A stretch of 64,000 nt of DNA from Prorocentrum cordatum (taxonomy: Eukaryota; Sar; Dinophyceae; Prorocentrales; Prorocentraceae), in assembly GCA_963575745.1 (NCBI GenBank), contig CAUYUJ010000892.1, forward strand, positions 297,766-361,765, in the 5' to 3' direction. How positions within the stretch are numbered: position 1 is the stretch's first letter; each line of letters starts with the position of its first letter. Positions 1-10,960 of the stretch are shown here, one piece after another. A model generated the notes under the pieces. That model saw nothing but the letters and a program-made list of their open reading frames with translations. It searched no databases and was not told where the DNA came from. Both the position numbers and the translations under genes were made by a program.

Positions 1-253
1 CGCGCAGGAGGCCAAGTATCATCCGCCGTCACTCGCCCGAGGATCCACGGGCGAGGGGCGGGTGAGAATCCGACGGGGGCGGCGGCGGTGGCGGCGACGA
101 CGACGGAGACAGCGGGATGGCTAGGGAGGGCAATGTTGGCGGAGAGATCGGGTCAAGACGGAGCGCGGTGGCGACGGCGATGACGACGAGGACGAGGGCG
201 ACGGCGACGACGATCGCCGAGGAGGAGCGGCTGCGGCGGCGGCTGCCCCGGCC

Positions 254-1857
254 TTGCTGGACGCCGCGCCCGCGGCAGCGGCCGCCCCGCCGCCGCCCGC
301 GCCCGGGCCAGAGCCGCCGGAGCAGCCCCGCCTCAAGGGCAAGTCGGTCAAGGAGATCTTCAAGGACCGCGGGGCGGAAGGGGATTGGACCAGAGAGGCG
401 CAGGCTCAGGTTTCGAAGGGGCCGATCCTCTCGGGGGGCGGCCCGCCCTGGGCGCCGAGACTACTGAGACTACAGTCGGCCCAGATTAGTAGGTCGACCT
501 TGCCAAATCAAGGGCGCCCTTGCGTCGCAATTTGCGTCCTGTGTCTCGCGACCCGTGCCTCCTACGTATTCCTGTGGCAATGTGGCCCTCGGAGGGGTCT
601 TGCGTCCTCTCGCGTGCCCTCTCGCGCGTCGAGTCCTGTCCAATCGAGGCCGACTGCATGGGGCGCGGTCGCGGCCCGCGTGCCCCCCCCCCCACTGGAC
701 CTCGCTGCCCCGCGTGGCCCGCCCGACCCCCGCCGCAGCTGGGGGGATCATCTGTTGGAGGCCCAGAAAGCCATCGGTGTCCACTGGAGCGTCGGCGCGG
801 AGGAGTTCTGGGATTTCTTCCAGCAGGAGTGGGGCAAGGTCACGCCCGAGCGTCTTGCCCAGTACAAAATCGAGTCCGACCATGATAAGGCAACGTGCAA
901 GCGGAGGCGGCAGAACTTGAAGCTGGAGAAGGAGCGGCATCAGCGGCTGGCGGCAGAGGAGCTAGCGCGGCGGCACGGGCGGCCTGCCTGGAGCAGGAGT
1001 TCTGCCGCTACAGCCGCGGCGCCCGAGGCTACGCTGCCCCCGCGCGCAGCGCAGGACGCCCTCCCCCCCCCCCGGGCGCGACCGCATGCTGGTGGGCCTA
1101 GCCGTTTGTAGCGGAGAAGGGGCCCTTGCAGATCCGAAGCAGATCCCGCTTCCTCTGCCGGCTTCTAATCCTGCGCTGCAGAGCAGCAAGGCGAGCCACG
1201 ATATTGATCTTGAGAGCCCGGTCGAGAACTATCCACTTGATCCTCGGGTGCTCGAGGCGCACCTCGCAGGGGCCGGGATTGGGGCTCACTGCAGAGACTT
1301 CGAACTCAAGGTCAACGAGGTGGTCTGCCAGAAGGCTGATTGGCCCACCGTGCCGGCCCGCGTGGATTACGGCTTCCAATGCCGCGGCATGTGCGTCGGA
1401 TCTTCCGATCCCCGCGCGCTGGACCTGCAGGCCCGCATTCTCGCTGCCTGGGCGGGCTCATTCCCGCCGTCGGCAGTGCAGCAGGACGTGCTTCTCCGGG
1501 TCTCGGTGTGGGATGTTACGTGCGACGCGCCCACGGTGGAGGGCCCGCCCGGGGACCCCACGAAGCGCTTGTACGTCTTGCTGTGCGCAGCGAACGGGCA
1601 GTTTGGCATCAACCCTGCGGGCCAGATGTTCCTGTTCCTCGAGGAGTCAGCGCGGGCGCAATATCGCCCCCACCCCCCTCGAGAGGGGGGGGGGAGGATG
1701 GGGGGAGGGGGGGGGGCACGAGAGAATGAGGGGTGACATGGGAAGAAGGATGGGGGAGAGAGGGGAGGGGGAGGATGGAAAGCAGAAGAAGGAGGAAGAG
1801 GAGGAGGGGGAGGAGGAGGAGGAGGAGGAGGAGGAGGAGGAGGAGGAGGAGGAGGAA

Positions 1858-1889
<32 letters not shown>

Positions 1890-3770
1890 GAGGAGGAACG
1901 GACTGAGAGAGGTCGTCGTCGTCGTTGTCACTCCCCGGCCCCCTTAGTGACTTGCCGACTTGCCGCCTCCCATCGCATATCGCATGGCGCCGCTGGCTCG
2001 GCCCCCCTGCGCGCCCCGCGGGCGCTTCGAGGCCCGCCCCGTCCATCCCCGCCCCGTCCCGTGTCCGGCCCATCATCCATCATCCCGGTCATCCCTGATC
2101 TATTTCAGAAATGAAACTTCTGGCAGTGGGAGGGTGGAGTGACAGTGACATACGAGGAAAGATAGGAGGTTGGCAACGGCTTAGGGCCTTCTTGGTCTGA
2201 GAGCCCCTGTAGGTGCCCTGGTCAATCCGACACGCTGCGAGCTCGGCGACGCCCCTATGTGCCGCCACACCCCAGCGTCCTCGACACGCAGTTCGGCAAG
2301 TACGTTTCTGGGGGCGCTGGCAGGTACCTGATCAAGAACGAGGAGGACACGGCTGCGGACATACTCTCGCTGCCCGCCAGTCGTCCATCCAGAGTTGCCT
2401 TCGCGATGATGCACCATGGCTTTCCCAGCCGGCACGTTCGGCCAGGCGCTTCCTTCCCTCCCCCTCCTTCTCATATTCTTTCTCCTGCCTCTCTCCACCC
2501 GCTCCTCCACCCGCCCCGATGAGCCGACGAGGAGGAGCAGGGGGAGTAGGGGCCCCAGGAGGCACGGGGGGAATCATTGCGACGCAGTGGGCGGATCGGC
2601 TAGGGAGGCGGAGCAGGAGGAGGAGGAGGAGAAGGGGGGGGAAGGAGGAGGGGGAGAAGAGGAGGATATGGAGCACAGGCAGCGCTTACGAGAAGTGGGC
2701 TGATGTCGAGAAGTGGCGCCTCCTGGGCGTGAGAACGAAGTTTCGCAGCCTGAGAGCCAAGGTGGGCAGCGTCTCAACGTCATTGGAACCTGTGGGCGAC
2801 GCCCCAGCTGCTCCGATTGCAGACGACGTGGGCGTGGCCGCGGCTGCCGTGGGCGACGGCATGGACTTCGTGAGTGATCTGCTTGACAGTTCCAGCGCTG
2901 GCACTGATGCGCGCGATCTTGCGGATCAGATGCGCATGGAGGCGGCCGCGTTGAGCGGGCTGATGAGCGTGGAGGATCCTTTGTGTGTACAAAGTGTCTT
3001 ATATCAGATCTTGGAGGGTGATGGCAGCGCTGCGCTACTGCTCTGGCTGACGACACCGCTGGGGTCGCCAGGGGAGTGGTCAGCATTGCAGCACCTGTGG
3101 CGAGGTAGGTGTGTGTGTGTGTGTGGTGCGGGTGTGTATGTGTGTGAGCGTGTGTATGTGCGTGTGTGTCTGTATCTGCTTCTGTGTCTGTGCGTGCGCG
3201 CACGTGCGCGGGCGCGCACGGCGCGCGCGTGCGCGGCGGCGGCGGCGGCGGTGGCGTGGAGGGGGGGGCGCCCAGGAGGCGCAGGCGTTCGTGGAGGCCC
3301 TCAACGAGCGCACCCCGCCCGACGAGGGCGAGCAGGCCGCCGCTGAGCTTTGTGCCGACGACGACGATGCGGGCGCGCATGCTGGCCTCATCGAGGCGCT
3401 GAACGACGAGGCCCCCGCGCGCCGCCTCGATGGCCTGCAGCGCCGGCGCCGGACGGCAGCCCAGACTGCCGCAGAGAATCTGGCTGGAACCCTCCCCGGA
3501 GAGACGTTGGACGCCTTCTGCGCCCGACTGGCGCTCAGGGATCAGCAGGGTCGTCGCTGGCCCCGCGAGGTGCAGGACTTGACGCAGCTGGCAGCTGGGC
3601 GGCCTCCGCCGCTGCCGGTGCTCGGCAAGTGCTACCGGCTCTGGGAGGGGAGGACTTTCAAGATGCAGTGCAAGCAGCACCCCGGGAAGTGCGAGATCAT
3701 GCTCAACGCGTCGTGGCGCCCGCGCGGGAGGGCAGGGGAGCGGCAGGAATGAGGGGGGGGGGAGGAGGGC

Positions 3771-3802
<32 letters not shown>

Positions 3803-4242
3803 GAGGAGGAGGAGGAGGAGGAGGAGGAGGAGGAGGAGGAGGAGGAGGAGGAGAGGAGGAGGAGGGAGGAGTGGGGGGCGAGGGCGGAGGAGGAGGAGGG
3901 CGAGGAGGCGGAGGAGGATGGGGGGGGAGGAAGAGGAGGAGGGGGCCGGGGAGGAGGGGGGAGAGGAGGAGGAGGAGGAGGAGGAGGAGGAGGAGGAGGA
4001 GGAGGAGGAGGAGGGGGAAGAAGAGGGCGAGGAGCAGCGCGGGCGACCCCGCCCTCGGGGGAGGGGCCAGGGGGAGACGGCCGCCGAGGTACGGCTCCGA
4101 GGACAGCACCGCCACCGCGTGTTATGCCTGGCTGGCTCTTGGGAGGGCGGCGCTCACCACGGGCGAGCACGTGTCCATGGGCCAGGGCATCGTCGCGGCG
4201 GTGAAGCCGCGCCGAGCGCCACCTGGGGCTCTTGAGAATTAG
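254..4242 (+). CDS. Gene A: multi-exon protein of unknown function
   Basis: I do not recognise this protein. Coding-like blocks in order lie at about 254-400 (KSVKEIFKDRG), 739-1045 (after acceptor CCGCCGCAG), 1112-1670, 2240-2420, 2695-3107, 3270-3740 and 4083-4242, which ends in a TAG stop. Between them lie introns of pure simple repeat. The 1112-1670 block is the most protein-like, with balanced composition and several Cys. The 3270-3740 block carries a possible zinc site in KMQCKQHPGKCEIM. The last block is a short helical tail ending GALEN. The intron after about 3107 starts GTAGGTG and is a GT-rich run. The 5' end is unresolved: no in-frame ATG is visible before 254, and that position is a TTG. 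Exon joins are inferred, and the blocks could belong to more than one gene. Confidence 0.5.
1760..1903 (+). repeat. GGA/GAG microsatellite in gene A intron
   Basis: Near-uninterrupted AGG trinucleotides. This purine tract lies between two coding blocks of gene A and yields only poly-Glu or poly-Arg artefact frames. Confidence 0.9.
3108..3245 (+). repeat. GT-rich then CG-rich simple repeat in intron
   Basis: A run of TGTG dinucleotides grades into alternating CGCG and then GGC triplets. It begins directly after the donor-like GAG|GTAGGTG and ends before the next coding block. Confidence 0.85.
3755..4020 (+). repeat. GGA microsatellite in gene A
   Basis: Two long AGG arrays (about 3775-3860 and 3960-4015) separated by G-rich sequence. 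They sit in the last intron of gene A, just before the terminal exon. Confidence 0.9.
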
Positions 4243-5606
4243 GAAGAATTAGTATCGTCGCTTGTCGTTTGGATAGCTTGGATAGACTGTTAACTGAGTT
4301 AACTGTTAACTTTTAACTTTTCCTTTTCACTGTGGTACTGTAAGTAACAGTTATACAGTTATAACAGCCCTGGGGCCCTGGCTCAGGCCCCAGTCCCGGG
4401 GGGCACTTAACTCGACGTTCAGACGCGGGCTACTTAACTTCCGGCTATCAGGCTACCGAACGGCTGCGACGTCGCGAGTCGCGGGTCGTGGGTCCGCGAT
4501 CGCCCCCCCGTCTGGGCGCCCGCCGTGGATGGCCTGCCTGTCGCCAGCCCGGCCCCAGTCCTGGACCAGTCCTCAGACGCCCCTGGAGGGCCCCGAAGCG
4601 GTTGCTCAGAAACAACACCCTGCCTTTTAAGAGGCCCCCCCCCTCTTCGGCCTCTTCGGGCCCCAGCCCTCAGCCCGGGATTCCCCCGGCCCGGGATTGG
4701 ATTCACCGATCGCGACTGATCGCAGTTGTGTTTCGCCCGGGCAATCCAGAATTCAGAATGTTTCACCCCCGCTCTTGTATTTGTCTCTCCTCTCCTCCTC
4801 TCCTCTCCCCCCCCGGCCCCCCCCCCCTCTCCTTCCTCTTCTATTCCTCTCCTCCTTCCCGTGCTCTCCTCTCCCCCCCCCCCTAACCCGACCTCAGCCT
4901 CCGACCCCTGAGCTGACGTGCAGGCCCAGGCTATTCTACCACGGCGGGGGCGTCGCGATCTTGGGGGGCGCTGTTGTGGCGGGCCGTGCCAGTGGCGTCG
5001 GGTCGTCGACGCGGACCCGTCCCCCCGCTGCGGCATTGCGGTGGCCGCCTGGGCCCAGCCGCCAGCGACGGGGGGGGATGGGGCCCTCCCGCGTTGGCCG
5101 GCGCCGTGAGGCCAGCCGCGCGCAGTGGGAGCGCTCGGCGAGCCCCAGTGGAAACAATGCCCCCCCCAGTCACCAGTCGAACCTGCTGCTGCACTGCTGC
5201 CGGCGCCGCTGCCTGCGAGCGAGAGCGAGAGGGCCAGTTGCGGCGCACAGTCAGTCGCGCTCGATGGTTTGCGGCGAGAGGAAATGAACCGCTCTCCAGC
5301 CCGCTCGTTGCAGTTGGAACGCGGGGCGATGTCTCCGAAATCATCCCCTGCCGCCCCCCCCCCCCGCCCTGACTTCTGCAAGGGGGGCCCAGGTGGGGAA
5401 ATTGAAATGGCGGGGGCGGGGGCTATCCTGGCTATCCCCTGGGCCGTGATCCGAGATAGACGCCCCGCGCGACATCGCGCTCGCGGCCGAAGCCGACCGC
5501 TATCGCGTCGACGATCGACAGGGCCGACGATCGACGCGTCCAGGGGCGACCGAGCGATGGGCGATAGGGCGATGGGGTGGTGCGGGAGAGGGTGACTAAC
5601 GACGAC

Positions 5607-5643
<37 letters not shown>

Positions 5644-5798
5644 ATGATGATGATGGTGAGGATGATGATGATGATAATGATGATGATGATGATGATGATG
5701 ATGTTGATGCTAATGATGATGATTGTTTGAATGATATGACGCAGGCTGCTGTTCTAGGCTCAGCTCGCATTTCCTGGACTCGTCCAGCACTCTAGAAT
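4243..5798. other. Intergenic spacer between genes A and B
   Basis: No convincing coding segment. It holds an AT-richer stretch at 4245-4370 with repeated TTAACT motifs, a CT-rich patch at 4780-4880, and a GAT microsatellite at about 5600-5735 shortly before the ATG of gene B. Confidence 0.5.
5600..5738 (+). repeat. GAT trinucleotide microsatellite
   Basis: An interrupted GATGATGAT array, about 45 units, ending some 60 bases upstream of the proposed gene B start codon. It would encode poly-Asp, but nothing suggests it is translated. Confidence 0.9.
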
Positions 5799-8700
5799 AT
5801 GGCTGACCACGAACCGAAGCCATGGGCCTTCCCCTTTTTCGAGGGGAGGGTGATCCCACCCTGGGTACCGCGGGGCTGGTACGTCCCGCCGTCGGCGACC
5901 AGCCCCGAGTACCCAGTCGAGCACATCAGCTTGGGTGGCTTGGACTTCCTTGTGCCGGGCGGCACAGTCTCCCTCATATTCGAGGGCCCGCCTGCCCTCA
6001 GCCCAGTGGTGGAGGTCATCTTCCGGTGGGACTTCCCGTGCTGGGACTTGTTTTTGCCGCGGGAGCAGCAGTGCCGAGGGCGCTGGAAGCCGCCCCCCCC
6101 CGCCACCGCCGCCGCCGCATTTCAACGCAGGGGCGAGCGATCCACCTGTTTGTTTCGTTTGTTTTGTTAGCCCAAGGTGGTGCTGTCGCTACAAGCGGCG
6201 GGCCGCCCCCCCCGCCGCGGCCGCCGCAGCGTTTCAACGCGGGGGCGAGTGATCCACTTGATTGACTTGTTGTTTCGTTTGTGTTGTTAGCCCAAGGTTC
6301 TGTCGCTACAAGCGGTTGGCGCCGGGCCAGCCGCACTTCATCACATCACCAAGGCATGGGGCCCCGCCAAATGCCAAATGATGACTTGATGATTGCGAGA
6401 TGAGTGACGCAGAGGGGCGGTGCGGGATGGGGGGGAGATAGGAGGGCGGGTGGCGCGGGGCAGGGGGGGGAGGAGGGCGACGCGGAGCAGGGCGAGGACG
6501 ACGAGTAAGGAGGATGAGGAGGAGGAGGAGGAGGAGGAGGAGGGGGGGGGAGAAGGATGAGCAAGGAGGAGGATGGCAAGGGCTTCCAGGGGTTTGCGTG
6601 CGAGGGCGAGTCGGCCCTCCCGTCCGTCTCATTCTACCCCCCCCTCCGGCCCCTCCCGTTTCCTCTGGCCTCTTGCCCAGCCCGCGCTCGAGACGCGCGC
6701 CGCCCCGGCCCGCCTTCGTCAGAATCTTCCGCTCGACGCGGACCCCTTTGTTGTTGACCGCGGGCATGCGCCCTGGGCCCGGGGCTGCTTGCGAGGCCCG
6801 GCATATAAGGGGCAGAGACTGAGGAGTAGAATGTCTGGATGCGGCCGGGACGATGATGGAGGGAGATAGGGGGGCGGGAAGGATAACGAGGGGGGTGAGT
6901 AAGGAGATGGGAGAGGATGGAGGAGGAGGGAGGGATGGGATTGGCACGCCCCCGGCCCCAGGCCGCGGCAGAGGCGCCGCCGGCGCCTGCTGCTGCTGAG
7001 GAGGGGGCGCAGCCGGCCGTCGAGCCGCGACGGCGCCGTGCTCCGACGCCTTCCGGCCCGAAGCCGAGCGCCGCGGAGCGGGCTGCGAAGGCGCAAGAGC
7101 GACTGCAGAGGCTTGCCGACAAGGCCCAGGAGGCCCAGGCCAAGGCAGCGGTCGCCGCGGCCAAAGCAGAGGAGAAGAGGGCGAGGCAGGAGGTCAACGA
7201 GGAAAAGGCGCAAGCGAGGAAGGCGGCCAAGGTTGCGAGGGCCGAGCGAGCTGCTGCGCGGCCGGCTTCGCAGCCGCGCCCGAAGGCGCCGCGCCGGAAG
7301 GCGCCGTGCCAGGAGAAGGCGGCGGCGGCGGGCAGCCGCAAACGCCCGGCCGCGGCCGCGGCTGGTGCGAGTGGCGAGGGCGAGGAGGGGGCGAGGGCGC
7401 CGTCCCCCAAATCCCCGCGCATGGAGGACTCGGCTTCTTCGAGTGATGAGCGGCCGCTCGGCGATGCAGGCGATGCACCTCTGCCTCTGCCGCAGCCGCA
7501 GCCTCTGCCTCTCGAGGATGCCGCGCCGCCTGCGCCCGCGGCGGGCGCGGCGCCCTGTCTTCCTGCAGCTGCCGCTGGCGCCGCCGCGCAGTCCAGCCGT
7601 CGCCCGATGCGGCGCCGCGCTGGCGCGGGCGGCGCAGCGGCCCGCGTCGACGAGGAGGTGGAGGGGGGCCTCGCCGACGCGGTGCTCCGCCGCCCCGTGC
7701 GTCGTCGTCCCGCAGCTGCCACTGGCGCCGCTGCGCAGCCCAGCCGTCGCCCGACGCGGCGCCGCACTGGCGAGGGCGGCGCAGCTGCCCGCCCTGAGGA
7801 GGAGGAGGCGGGCGAGCGTCGCCCGCGCAAGGCGCCCGTGGACGAGCTGGCGAAGGCCGCGGCGAAGGCGGTCTTGCAGAAAGAGAAGGCGCGGGCATTT
7901 CAAAGTCGCGGACGCCCCCCCCCCGTCGGCAGGATGGCGAGGAAGAGAATGATGGGGGGGAAGGAGAGGAAGGAGGAGGAGGAGGAGGAGGAGGAGGAGG
8001 AGGAGGAGGAGGAGAAAGGAGGAGGGGAGGAGGAGGAGGAGGAGAGGAGAGGAAGAGGAAAGGAGGCGGAGAGAAGGAGGAGGAGGAGGAGGAGGAGGTA
8101 GGAGGAAGAGAAGGAGCAGGAGAGGAGGAGGGGGAGGGGGAGGGGGAGGAGGTTGAGGACGAGGAGGAGAGGAGGAGGATGAGGAGGAGGAGGAGGAGGT
8201 GAGGATGGCGAGGATGGGGGGATACGACGAGGGGAGGCGGAGCAGGTTGTCTGCGCGCTCGGGGGGGGGGGGGGTGGGAGGCGGGGAGGAGGAGGGAGGA
8301 GGAGGGAGGAGGAGGAGGAGGAGGAGGAGGAGGAGGGGAGAAGGGGGGGGGATGTGGAGGAGGGGAAGGGGGAGGAGGACGGGGCTGGGAGGAGGAGAAG
8401 GAGGAGGAGGAGGAGGAGGAGGAGGAGGAGGAGGAGGAGGAGGAGGAGGAGGAGGGGGAGGATAGGGAGGTGGAGGAGGAGGAGGATGAGCAGGAGAAGG
8501 AGGAAGGCGGCTGGGCCCCGTCTCAAGACGCCCTAGCGCCCAGGGCCCGCTTCTTGGACCCCCTGGAGGTTTTTTTTCTGGGCCACGCGCAGCCGCAGGG
8601 GGGTGAATAGGTGAATAGGTATTCTCGACTTGCACAGAAACGAGCCTCTCATGACAGGCTTTATTTTTCTGGGGGGGCTTTGGGCTTGGATGCCGCGGGG

Positions 8701-9022
8701 GCGCCTTGGGGCGCTTCCAATGCGGGGCCGTCGGGAGGGGGGGGGCGGCTCGACACGTGCGTTCGCATTCACAATATCACGCCACTCTGGGCCTCTGGGG
8801 GCCTTCGCACGCCCCCGCCCGCCCGGCTGCCCGGTTGATTGGGGCTTTGCCCCCCGCCTCGCCCGCGGCCCCCAGTTGCGCCCTCGCCCCCTCGCCCGTG
8901 GGCCGCCTCCGCATCAGGCCGTGAATAGAGTCAAGGAGCGGCCCCAGAAGGCTAGACAGGAGACTCTCGAGGGCAAGAAGGAGCTCAAGGCCGCCAAGAA
9001 GCTGCTGCCCTCGAAGGCTTGA
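5799..9022 (+). CDS. Gene B: charged, coiled-coil-like protein
   Basis: Function unknown. A plausible ATG at 5799 opens a block to about 6100 rich in aromatic and Pro residues (MADHEPKPWAFPFFEGR). A second block at about 6950-7950 is Ala/Lys/Arg/Glu-rich with a long helical segment (about 7070-7260). It also has a duplicated Arg-rich module (SRRPMRRR near 7595 and SRRPTRRR near 7745). A last block at about 8920-9022 (VKERPQKARQETLEGKK) ends at a TGA. The intervening DNA is GGA repeat and GC-rich intron. The basic composition could suit nucleic-acid binding, but no named domain is visible. Treating the three blocks as one gene is inference from strand, order and spacing. Confidence 0.45.
6119..6325 (+). 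repeat. Imperfect tandem duplication, about 110-bp unit
   Basis: TTTCAACGC followed by GGGGCGAG occurs at 6119 and again at 6230. Each is followed by a TTTGTTTCGTTTG stretch, TTGTTAGCCCAAGGT and CTGTCGCTACAAGCGG. The repeat lies in the first intron of gene B. Confidence 0.85.
7970..8465 (+). repeat. Long GGA/GAG microsatellite field
   Basis: Several AGG arrays (7970-8100, 8150-8205, 8280-8340, 8395-8460) separated by G-rich DNA. They fill the second intron of gene B. Confidence 0.9.
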
Positions 9023-9464
9023 CGCGGGCATCGGCTAGATGCTAAAGAGTGACCTTTCGCCAGAGTGACCATTGGCGCGGGCGCAATGGGGCCCTCCGAT
9101 TACCGCCCCGATTGCGATGCGATAGTAGCGTCTTGCGCGACTGAGTTCCCCCCCCCCCCCGCGGCCCTCCAGGCGCCGCGCGCCGCAAGTCACTCTTGCC
9201 CAGGGTCACTCTTGCGCGTAGCCGATGGCAATGTTTTTTTTTCGGGGGATCGATCGACGCGAGCTCGAGCGCCGGATCCAGCTGCACGGCCGCCGGCTCG
9301 CGTCGGCGCCAGCGGGGCTGACGTTCGACGTCGGTGGCAGTGGGGTGGGGCGTCGGCGTCAGCGGGGCCTGGCGGCGTTGCCAGCGGGGTCGGGGGGGGT
9401 CGCCGGGGGTTCAATGAGGGGCGCATTCGATGTGGTGGGGGGGGGGATGACATGACTCATGACT

Positions 9465-10020
9465 CATGACAGTAGTGGGGGGTGGGCCAGGGGTCGACGT
9501 CGGCGGGGGGGGTGGCCGGTGTCAGCGTGGGGGGGGGGCGAGTCAGGGGGAGGGGGGGGCGATGTCAGTGGGGGATGCTTCGACGTCGATGGGGGGTGGC
9601 TCGACGTGTCAGAGGGGGGGGGGGGTCGATGTCAGCGGGGGGGGGAGGCGATGTCAGTGATGGGGGGTGGGTGGCGATGTAGTTGGGGGGTATCGATTGT
9701 CAGTGTGGGGGGTGGTTTTTCGAGTGTCAGTGGGGGTGATTCGATGTTCATTGGGGGGGTGTTTCGATGTCAGCGGGGGGTGTTCGATCGGTCAGCGGGG
9801 GGTGATGTATCGTTCGATGTCAGTGGGGGGGTGTTTCGATGTCAGTGGGGGGGGGTTTCGAGTCAGTGGGGGGGTGTTTCGATGTCAGTGGGGGGCGGTG
9901 GAGGGATGTCAGTGGGGCGGGGTGTTTCGAGTCAGTGAGGGGGGGGGGTCGATGTCAGTAGGGGGGGGGGTGGCGGGGAGTCGATGTCAGTGGAGGGGTT
10001 TGCGATGTCAGCCTCGATGG
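9465..10020 (+). repeat. G-rich minisatellite, + orientation arm
   Basis: About 25 degenerate units built on GATGTCAGTGGGGGG with TGTTTCGA spacers, of roughly 18-22 bp. The ORFs across it read only Gly/Val/Cys-rich repeats and are not genes. Confidence 0.9.
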
Positions 10021-10074
10021 GGCTTCGAACACGCCCACGCTAGAACGGTGGCGTGTTTCGAGGAACCATCGATG

Positions 10075-10960
10075 CTGACGTTCGAACCCCCCCCCCACCG
10101 ACATCGGGACCCACCCCCACCACCCCCCACCCATGACATCGACCCCACCCCCCACCCTCACTGACATCGAAACACCCCCCACTGACACGTAAACCACACC
10201 CCCCACTGAAAATCGAAACACCCCCCAATGACATCGACCCCCCCCCCCCACTGACACGAACACACACCCCACTGACATCGAAACCACCCCACACTGACAT
10301 CGGAAACACCCCCCACTGACATCGAAACACCCCCCCACTGAAATCGAACCACCCCACTGCATCGAACCACCCCCCACTGACCATCGAACCACCCCCCCAC
10401 TGTGGAATCGAACCACCAGCACACTGACATCGACCCCCCCCCCACACCCCTCCCCCCCCCCCCCCCACTTGACATCACAAACCACCCCCCCAATTGACAC
10501 CCGAATCTCCCCGCACCGACATCGAACCACACACACACACACCCTGACATAGACGCACACACCCCCACCGACATCGAACACCCCCCACGCTGACATCGCA
10601 CCCACCCCCCCCCCGCCGACATCGAACACCCCCCCGCTGACATCGATGCGCTCCCCACGCTGACGTCGAGCACCCCTCCTCTCTGACTCATCATCCCCGC
10701 TGACATCGCCACCCCCCCACTGACCACTGACGTCGACCCCCCCCCGCTGACACCGACCCCCCCCTGACATCGACCCCCCCCCCTCCCCACCCCACTGACA
10801 TCACATGCCCCCCGCTGACATCGACCGCCCCCTGCTGCTGCTGTCACCCCCCCCCATCCCCCCGCAGTGACAATCGACCCCCCCCCCTCCACGCTGACAG
10901 CCAGCACCCCACCTGACGTCGACCCCCCACCCCCCCCCCCCTCCGGCGCTGGAACCGATC
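10075..10960 (-). repeat. Same minisatellite, inverted arm
   Basis: From about 10,075 the unit appears as its reverse complement (CCCCCACTGACATCGAA). This continues to about 10,960 with increasing divergence, including CCCCGCTGACATCGACC variants. Together with the preceding arm it forms a long fold-back centred near 10,043. Confidence 0.9.

Noticed and set aside
1800-8465. Long poly-Glu, poly-Gly, poly-Arg, poly-Pro, poly-Ser and poly-Leu frames on both strands
   Set aside because: They are the six reading phases of GGA/TCC microsatellites and have no other protein character.
9465-10960. CRISPR-like regular repeats
   Set aside because: Units are too short and degenerate with no unique spacers; the context is eukaryotic.
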